A stretch of 64,000 nucleotides of DNA from an uncultured Oscillibacter sp. (GTDB taxonomy: Bacteria > Bacillota > Clostridia > Oscillospirales > Oscillospiraceae), in the NCBI GenBank assembly GCA_910587705.1, contig CAJUMX010000001.1, forward strand, positions 372,001-436,000, given 5' to 3'. The notes beneath the pieces were generated by a model that saw nothing but the letters and a program-made list of their open reading frames with translations, had not been told where the DNA came from and made no database searches. Positions 58,614 through 64,000 of the stretch are shown piece after piece (position 1 is the first letter of the stretch; every line of letters starts with the position of its first letter). The translations under genes were made by a program, and so were the position numbers.

Positions 58614-59444
58614 ATGAAACGGCTGCTTCCCATTCTGTTGGCCCTGCTGGCCCTGTCCGCCTGCGGCGGCTCCCAGGCGGAGAGCCCGGAGCTTGCTATT
58701 TTTGCCGCCTCCTCCCTCCAAGAGGCCCTGACGGAGATCGGGGAACGCTATCAACGGGACCGCCCCAACGTGACGTTGGTCTTTCATTTCGACTCCTCCG
58801 GCACGCTCAAGACCCAGATTGAGGAAGGGGCGGCGTGCGACCTCTTCATTTCCGCCGGGCAAACGCAGATGGACGACCTGGACGCCTCCGTTGCTCCCGC
58901 CGCCGACGCCGATAATCCCGGCTCAGACGCCGGAGGAGGACTTGATTTCGTCCTGTCGAACACCCGTGTGGACCTTTTGGAAAACCAGGTGGTTCTGGCC
59001 GTACCGGAAGGGAACCCCGCCGGGATTCACAGCTTCGATCAGCTGGACGCTGCCCTGAACGCCGGGGACATTCTCCTGGCTATCGGAAACAGCGACGTGC
59101 CCGTGGGGCAGTATACCCAGAAAATCCTTGCCCACTATGGCCTGGAGGAAGCCGCCCTGAACGCCGCCGGGGTCCTGACCTACGGCTCCAACGTCAGGGA
59201 GGTCGCCACCCAGGTGGCCGAGGGAACTGTGGACTGCGGCATCATCTACGCTACAGACGCCCGTTCCGCCGAAGTGGAAATCGTGGACGCCGCCACGGCG
59301 GACATGTGCGGGCAGGTGCTTTACCCCGCCGCCGTCATGACCGCCGGAACAAATCAGAGCGGAGCCAGGGATTTTCTGGCGTTTCTCCGCACCGAGGAGG
59401 CGGCGGAGGTCTTTGCGCAAGCGGGCTTTACGCCCTTGGGATAA
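58614..59444 (+). CDS. modA: Molybdate ABC transporter substrate-binding lipoprotein ModA
   Basis: A 276-residue lipoprotein. The signal ends LLALLALSAC, with the lipidated Cys near 17. The mature protein begins with the ModA block LAIFAASSLQEALTEIGERY and continues FHFDSSGTLKTQIEEGAACD, LLAIGNSDVPVGQYTQK and CGIIYATDAR. Binding-site Ser residues typical of ModA are in the first two blocks. The ATG follows AGGGAAA. modB begins 19 bases downstream. Confidence 0.95.
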   Translation: MKRLLPILLALLALSACGGSQAESPELAIFAASSLQEALTEIGERYQRDRPNVTLVFHFDSSGTLKTQIEEGAACDLFISAGQTQMDDLDASVAPAADADNPGSDAGGGLDFVLSNTRVDLLENQVVLAVPEGNPAGIHSFDQLDAALNAGDILLAIGNSDVPVGQYTQKILAHYGLEEAALNAAGVLTYGSNVREVATQVAEGTVDCGIIYATDARSAEVEIVDAATADMCGQVLYPAAVMTAGTNQSGARDFLAFLRTEEAAEVFAQAGFTPLG

Positions 59445-59463
59445 CGAAACTGGGAGGTCCGCC

Positions 59464-60132
59464 ATGGACTGGTTTCCCCTTTACAACTCTATCCGCACCG
59501 CCGCCGTCTCCACGGTGCTGGTATTCTTCCTGGGGATTTTCGCCGCCCATTTTGTCTCCAGGGCCCCCCGGCTGGTGAAGGGGGCGGTGGACGTGGTTCT
59601 CACCCTGCCCCTGGTGCTGCCTCCTACGGTGGTGGGCTGGCTTCTGCTGCTGGCCCTGGGGCCCCGGAGGCCGTTGGGGAGCTGGGTTTTGGAGACCTTC
59701 GGCCTCCGGCTGACCATGACCTGGCCGGCCGGAATCCTCGCCGCCGTGGTGGTGAGCTTTCCTCTGATGTACCGCACCGCCCGAGGGACCTTCGAGTCCT
59801 TTGACAAGACCCTGATCCAGGCCGGTCAAACCCTGGGGCTTGGCAATGCCTATATTTTCTGGCGGATTCAAATGCCGGTCTGCCGCCAGGGCATCCTGGC
59901 GGGGACGGTGCTGTCCTTCGCTCGGGCCCTGGGGGAGTATGGGGCCACCTCCATGGTGGCGGGCTACACCCCCGGCCGCACCGCCACCGTCTCCACCACC
60001 GTCTATCAGCTCTGGCGCACCGGGCAGGATACCCTGGCTCTCCGTTGGGTGCTGGTGAACCTGGGGATTTCCGCCGCAGTGCTGCTGGCGGTGAATCTGC
60101 TGGAGCGAAAGGAGGGGCGCTCATGGCCCTGA
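59464..60132 (+). CDS. modB: Molybdate ABC transporter permease ModB
   Basis: A 222-residue inner-membrane permease with about five helices. It carries LTLPLVLPPTVVGWLLLL after helix 2 and the EAA-loop-like IQAGQTLGLGNAYIFWRIQMP that contacts ModC. SFARALGEYGATSMVAG is a ModB hallmark. The ATG follows GGAGGT. It overlaps modC by ten bases. Confidence 0.95.
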   Translation: MDWFPLYNSIRTAAVSTVLVFFLGIFAAHFVSRAPRLVKGAVDVVLTLPLVLPPTVVGWLLLLALGPRRPLGSWVLETFGLRLTMTWPAGILAAVVVSFPLMYRTARGTFESFDKTLIQAGQTLGLGNAYIFWRIQMPVCRQGILAGTVLSFARALGEYGATSMVAGYTPGRTATVSTTVYQLWRTGQDTLALRWVLVNLGISAAVLLAVNLLERKEGRSWP

Positions 60133-61175
60133 CGGTCCAGATTCAAAAGCGCTATGGGGATTTTCTTTTGGACGTGGATTTCACGGCGGAGGATGGAGAA
60201 GCCCTGGCCCTGCTGGGGGCCTCCGGCTGTGGGAAGAGCGTAACCCTCAAATGCGTGGCGGGCATTGACCGGCCGGACCGGGGGCGGATTGAGCTGGACG
60301 GACAGGTCCTCTTCGACAGCGCGGCGGGGGTGAACCTCCCGCCCCAAAAGCGCCGGATGGGCTTCCTCTTCCAGAGCTTTGCCCTGTTCCCCCACATGAC
60401 AGTAGAGCAGAATGTAGCCGTCTGCCTGGGATCTTTGGAGAAACGGCGGCGGCAGGCCCGGACGGCGGAGCTGCTGGCCCGGCTTCATCTGGAGGGGCAG
60501 GCGAAGCTCTACCCCCCGCAGCTCTCCGGCGGCCAGCAGCAGCGGGCGGCCCTGGCCCGCATCCTGGCGGCAGACCCCCAGGCGCTGCTGTTGGACGAGC
60601 CCTTTTCCGCCCTGGACAGCTTCTTGAAGTGGCAGCTGGAGCAGGAGCTCCGAGAAATTCTGGACCGCTTTTCTGGCCCCGTGGTCTGGGTCAGCCACGA
60701 CCAGGGGGAGGTCTGCCGGAACTGCCCCCAGGTCTGCGTGCTGGAGGCAGGGGCCTCCGCCCCTGTGACCACCCTGGCGGAGCTGATGGTCAATCCCGGC
60801 ACCGTCAGCGCCGCCCGGCTCTCGGGGTGTAAAAACTTCGCCTCTATCCGCCCTGGTCCGGGGCTGGTGGAGGTCCCGGCATGGGGGCTGACCCTGGAAT
60901 CTGCCGCCCCCTGGCGGGCGGGCGTGTCCACCCTGGGCGTCCGGGCGAACCGGGTCCACCCGGCGGAGGCAGGGGAGCTCAACGCCTTTTTCTGCCGGGT
61001 TCTCCGGGTGACGGAGGACGGAGCCTCTGTATTGACCACTCTTCGCCCGGAGGCTGCCGCCCCTGGGGCTCCGCCCCTTTGGATGGAGCTTCCCAAAGAC
61101 GCCTGGGCCGCCCTGCCAGACCGGGAACGCCTTCTGGCGGCGATTCGCCCGGAGGATTTGATGCTGTTGGAATAG
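60123..61175 (+). CDS. modC: Molybdate ABC transporter ATPase ModC
   Basis: A 350-residue ATPase. The Walker A is GASGCGKS at 32-39. The Q-loop (FLFQSFALFPHM), signature LSGGQQQR near 132-139, Walker B ALLLDEPFSALD and the switch His in WVSHDQ are all intact. The C-terminal third (about 235-350) is a TOBE/Mop-like regulatory domain, which in this family binds molybdate. It starts inside the end of modB. Confidence 0.95.
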   Translation: MALTVQIQKRYGDFLLDVDFTAEDGEALALLGASGCGKSVTLKCVAGIDRPDRGRIELDGQVLFDSAAGVNLPPQKRRMGFLFQSFALFPHMTVEQNVAVCLGSLEKRRRQARTAELLARLHLEGQAKLYPPQLSGGQQQRAALARILAADPQALLLDEPFSALDSFLKWQLEQELREILDRFSGPVVWVSHDQGEVCRNCPQVCVLEAGASAPVTTLAELMVNPGTVSAARLSGCKNFASIRPGPGLVEVPAWGLTLESAAPWRAGVSTLGVRANRVHPAEAGELNAFFCRVLRVTEDGASVLTTLRPEAAAPGAPPLWMELPKDAWAALPDRERLLAAIRPEDLMLLE

Positions 61176-61186
61176 GAGGAGCTTTC

Positions 61187-61672
61187 ATGTATACAGCCGC
61201 AGTTTTGACCGTCAGTGACCGGAGCTTCCGGGGGGAGCGTCCCGACGGGGCGGGTCCCTTGGCCGCCTCCCTGCTGGAGGCGGCGGGCTACCATGTCCTT
61301 GAGACCGCCCTGGTTCCCGACGAACAGCCGGACATAGAAGCCGCCCTGATTCGCCTGTCCGGCCTGGCTGCCCTGGTGATTACCACCGGCGGCACCGGCT
61401 TTTCTCCCCGGGACGTGACCCCGGAGGCCACATTGGCCGTCTGTGAGCGCATGGTTCCCGGTATTCCGGAGGCCATGCGGGCGGCCTCCCTGGCCGTCAC
61501 GCCCCGGGCCATGCTCTCCCGGGCCGCGGCGGGCATCCGGGGCAGGAGCCTCATCATCAACCTTCCCGGCAGTCCCAAAGCCGCCAAGGAAAACCTGGAG
61601 GCGGTGCTTCCCACCTTGGAGCACGGCCTGAGCATGCTCCTGGGGGGCCCTACCGACTGCTACGTTCCTTGA
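61187..61672 (+). CDS. MogA/MoaB-family molybdenum cofactor protein
   Basis: A 161-residue molybdopterin adenylyltransferase-type protein. It has AAVLTVSDRSFRGERPDGAG, LVITTGGTGFSPRDVTPEAT and a LIINLPGSPKAAKENLEAVL end. It would activate molybdopterin as the adenylate before metal insertion by the MoeA-like protein. The ATG follows AGGAGG. It is the last gene of the operon; a terminator follows at 61715. Confidence 0.95.
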   Translation: MYTAAVLTVSDRSFRGERPDGAGPLAASLLEAAGYHVLETALVPDEQPDIEAALIRLSGLAALVITTGGTGFSPRDVTPEATLAVCERMVPGIPEAMRAASLAVTPRAMLSRAAAGIRGRSLIINLPGSPKAAKENLEAVLPTLEHGLSMLLGGPTDCYVP

Positions 61673-61714
61673 AGGGCACGTAACAAAGCGGCGGCAGCAC
61701 CGTCTGAACATCAT

Positions 61715-61749
61715 AAAAGCGCCCTCCTGATTTTCAGGAGGGCGCTTTT
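61715..61749. terminator. Bidirectional terminator of the Mo operon and xdhC
   Basis: 16-bp perfect stem AAAAGCGCCCTCCTGA with complement around TTT, between convergent genes. Confidence 0.92.
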
Positions 61750-61758
61750 CTATACACT

Positions 61759-62736
61759 TTATAAATGAGATGGGCAGCCGTGCTCCGCCGCCCCGGCGGC
61801 CTCCCGGCGGAGGGCCCGTTCATAGATCAGCTCCCCGGTGATGCTGACGGCGATTTCCTCCGGCGTCACGGCTTTGATGGCGGTACCAATGGGGGTGTGG
61901 ACCCGCCGCAGGGCCTCCTCGGAGATGCCCGCCTCCCGAAGCTTTCCGTTGACATAGGCGGTTTTCGTCCGGGAGCCCATGACGCCAACATAGGCTAAAG
62001 GCCGCCGGAGCAGCTGCTCCTCCACCGCAAAGTCGTGGCAGTGACCGCTGGTCATGACCACGGCGTAGTCCTCCGCCGTCAGCTCCAGTCCGGCGGCAAT
62101 GTCGGTGTAGTCCCCACAGATCACCGTCTCCGCCTCCGGGAAGCGGGCGGGGGCGGCAAACTCTGCCCGGTCATCAAACACCGCCACTCGGAAGCCCACG
62201 CTCCGCAGAACCGGAACCAGGGCCAAGGCACAGTGCCCTCCGCCGAAGATCACCACCCGTTCCCCCACCGGCAGAGGGCATGTCAGCCGCTCCCTGTCCC
62301 AGACGGGACCAGATGGGCCCCTCTCCTGCAAAACCGGGTCTGCCCCGGCCTCCAGGGCCAGCCAGCCGCCCCGGTGGGCCTCCAGCCGCTCCAAAGCTTT
62401 CTGGGCAAAGGCCCTCCAGGCTTCCCCGTCATGGGGGATGAACTGGAGCAGGACTGTCTGTTCCCCGCCGCAGACGGAATCCAGTTCCCCGCCGTGGCGG
62501 AGCTCCAGGCGGCGGACGGCGGACCGCCCCTCACGCAGCAGCTCCGCCGCGAAAGCCAGGGCCTGGGCCTCCCCCGGCCCGCCGCCGATGGTCCCGGCGA
62601 TCAGGCCCCCTCGGCCCGCCAAAAGCTGGGACCCGGCCCCCCGGGGGGTGGATCCCTGGGCCAAGACCACCGTCACCAGCACGGCGTCCTCCCCCCGGTC
62701 CAGCAGGGCCAGCAGATTTTCAAAGATCATGCGCAT
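61759..62736 (-). CDS. xdhC: XdhC/CoxI-family molybdenum hydroxylase maturation protein
   Basis: A 325-residue protein. The N-terminal XdhC/CoxI domain (LVTVVLAQGSTPRGAGSQLL, IAGTIGGGPGEAQAL) is followed by a C-terminal Rossmann domain starting RVVIFGGGHCALALVPVLRS and ending RVHTPIGTAIKAVTPEEIAV. XdhC binds and sulfurates or delivers Moco to xanthine-dehydrogenase-type enzymes. Its convergent position to the moa/mod operon fits a role in maturing a Mo hydroxylase encoded elsewhere. The ATG follows AAAGGAG. Confidence 0.94.
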   Translation of the reverse strand: MRMIFENLLALLDRGEDAVLVTVVLAQGSTPRGAGSQLLAGRGGLIAGTIGGGPGEAQALAFAAELLREGRSAVRRLELRHGGELDSVCGGEQTVLLQFIPHDGEAWRAFAQKALERLEAHRGGWLALEAGADPVLQERGPSGPVWDRERLTCPLPVGERVVIFGGGHCALALVPVLRSVGFRVAVFDDRAEFAAPARFPEAETVICGDYTDIAAGLELTAEDYAVVMTSGHCHDFAVEEQLLRRPLAYVGVMGSRTKTAYVNGKLREAGISEEALRRVHTPIGTAIKAVTPEEIAVSITGELIYERALRREAAGAAEHGCPSHL

Positions 62737-62773
62737 AAGGGCGCTCCTTTCTTATGAGAGGGAAAGCCGGAGC

Positions 62774-63454
62774 CTACCGGCTTTCCAGGTTCCCGGAAAG
62801 CACCATCTCCCGGGTCAGCGGCATGCCCTCCAGCAGCTCCACCGTGATGGAGTGCCACAGAGATCCGCCGCGCTCGTCCTCCTGCGCCTCATGGCTGTAA
62901 TACACGGAGACGCTGTGAACCGGGGTCCTGGGGGATAAGTCCTCATAGAGCGCCATAGCCCGGTCCGCCATGGCCGCCCGCATGGTTGCCTCATCTGGAA
63001 CCGGGGCACTGTGCCTGTCCCCGAAGTCAATACGGATGTTCACCACCGGCGTGTCCGGCTCGCTGGGGTCCCACCGGGCATCCCAGTAGGCTCTTTGCCC
63101 GTTGACCTGCGGATGCTCCGCGATGCCAAGCTCCTTCCGCAGCACGGTTCTTCGCCGTTCGTCCGTGACCAGCTTGGAATCCAGGTCATAGTACAGGCTG
63201 CGCCATCCCCCTCCGTCCTTCAGGGTAAAGGCCAGAAAGTAGTTGCCGTCCTCCAGGTCATACCAGGCCCATGGGCTCTCCGGCGTCAGCCCTGGATAAA
63301 CCTGGGCGACATAGCTTCGCATCCGCGCGGCGGAAACCAGGTTCCCCAGCACCGGGAACCAGCCGGTGCTCCCATCCACCAGGACACAGGAAGCAAGAAA
63401 AACCAGCAGAAGCGCCGCCGCTCCTCCCAGCAGCTTGGTCCGTTTCGCCCGCAT
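62774..63454 (-). CDS. Lipoprotein or membrane-anchored protein of unknown function
   Basis: A 226-residue protein. A basic start, MRAKRTKLLGG, a hydrophobic core and LVFLASC suggest lipidation near residue 23. The extracytoplasmic part is rich in aromatic and acidic residues and includes a YDLEDGNYFLAFTLKDGGGW strand pattern. I do not recognise the family. The ATG follows GGGGAGG. It lies 27 bases after the TraX-like gene and before xdhC on the same strand. Confidence 0.72.
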   Translation of the reverse strand: MRAKRTKLLGGAAALLLVFLASCVLVDGSTGWFPVLGNLVSAARMRSYVAQVYPGLTPESPWAWYDLEDGNYFLAFTLKDGGGWRSLYYDLDSKLVTDERRRTVLRKELGIAEHPQVNGQRAYWDARWDPSEPDTPVVNIRIDFGDRHSAPVPDEATMRAAMADRAMALYEDLSPRTPVHSVSVYYSHEAQEDERGGSLWHSITVELLEGMPLTREMVLSGNLESR

Positions 63455-63481
63455 CGGCGCAGCCTCCCCTCCGCTCTCCCG

Positions 63482-64000
63482 TCAGCCTCCCGCCAGAAGC
63501 GGATACGCCGCCCAGGACAGTGCGTATAAAATATAGATATGAGCGGGGTAGAAGGCGTAAAAGAAGGCCTTCGGCCCCCGGCCCCGCTCTCCATTGTAAC
63601 ACAGCATCAGGATCGCCGCAAGGGCCCCGTACCACTCGTAGGCGGTGGTGAACATCATGGTCCAGTGAAACTCCGGGGATTGGAACAGCAAAAGCAGAGG
63701 AAACAGGAAGGAAAACACCATGGTTCCCGCCACGAAAGCCCCAGCCTGCACCCTGCGGTTCCGGCGGAACGCATAGAGAAGCATGCCTGTCGCGATGACG
63801 GAAATGCTGGCGTCCGGGTTGCTGTTCCACATGGGCAGGAGGGTATAGCCCAGGGTGAGCAGGGGCATTTGCAGGGCAGGTACTCCCCGCATCAAAAGCC
63901 CCGCTAGCATGGGCCAAGCCAGGGGCAGAAGCACCGCCGCCAGCCCTGGGCCCCAGCGCTTCTCCCCTAACCAGTCCATGCCCTGAAAGACCACCATCAA
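63482..64000 (-). CDS. TraX family membrane protein, C-terminal fragment
   Basis: The last 172 residues or so of a membrane protein whose start lies beyond the right edge. Several hydrophobic helices and the C-terminal LCYNGERGRGPKAFFYAFYP, then AHIYILYALSW, are typical of the TraX family (acetyltransferase-like membrane proteins first known from F-pilin processing). In Firmicutes they are chromosomal and of unknown role. Confidence 0.85.
   Translation of the reverse strand: MMVVFQGMDWLGEKRWGPGLAAVLLPLAWPMLAGLLMRGVPALQMPLLTLGYTLLPMWNSNPDASISVIATGMLLYAFRRNRRVQAGAFVAGTMVFSFLFPLLLLFQSPEFHWTMMFTTAYEWYGALAAILMLCYNGERGRGPKAFFYAFYPAHIYILYALSWAAYPLLAGG

Overview
The window is about 64 kb of GC-rich (roughly 60%) bacterial chromosome, densely coding on both strands. 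Several features point to an anaerobic, gut-type Clostridia of the Oscillospiraceae group (Flavonifractor, Lawsonibacter, Oscillibacter or Dysosmobacter-like). These are strong AGGAGG ribosome binding sites, FMN, M-box and T-box leaders of the Gram-positive kind, IreB, YmdB, BlaI/M56 pairs, a DUF1540 protein, and the YgfK/SsnA purine-catabolism proteins. The family placement is inference. I saw no rRNA, tRNA, CRISPR array, insertion sequence or prophage.

Layout. 1-11 kb: a riboflavin transporter fragment under an FMN riboswitch, uppP-ftsK, a probable 6S RNA with a perfect consensus promoter, ygfK and ssnA (each transcribed leftward), a DtxR/MntR regulator, and a second riboflavin transporter with its own FMN riboswitch. 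11-26 kb: dinB, a heptad-repeat coiled-coil protein, udk, a zinc-ribbon/SH3 surface protein, a BlaI-BlaR1-type sensor pair with a palindromic operator, nnr with a YdcC-like lipoprotein and an antitoxin-less mazF, nrdR, ymdB, a YbaK-like deacylase and an SbcD-like nuclease. 26-36 kb: rplS; a T-box leader followed by a polysaccharide deacetylase, pheS, an Imm51-like gene and a pheT with a large insertion; ireB; an NlpC/P60 hydrolase; an ECF sigma/anti-sigma pair; and a membrane XRE regulator. 36-54 kb: FAD protein/U32 peptidase/mltG, a Cys-Gly repeat protein, tmk-tagA, a DMT permease, mpg, htrA, a secreted Cys/His five-repeat protein, DUF1540, a split TauE/SafE pair, an orphan NADAR (DarG1-like) antitoxin, mgtE behind an M-box, and a GH13 glucosidase.

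54-63 kb is a coherent molybdenum module. A Crp/Fnr regulator faces moaA-moaC-MOSC-moeA-like-modABC-mogA, with convergent xdhC. A 14-bp palindrome lies over the regulator's own -35 box and at about -41.5 from the predicted moaA start, so one site could both repress the regulator and activate the operon. Together with ygfK/ssnA this suggests use of molybdenum hydroxylases (purine or xanthine type), although no such enzyme is inside the window.

The observations I consider most worth checking are the secreted 36-residue Cys/His repeat protein and its structured leader, the orphan DarG1-like and MazF genes, the Fnr-type switch of the Mo operon, the structured leader of ssnA, the pheT insertion with an immunity-like gene in the same operon, and an ECF sigma gene without a normal start codon.
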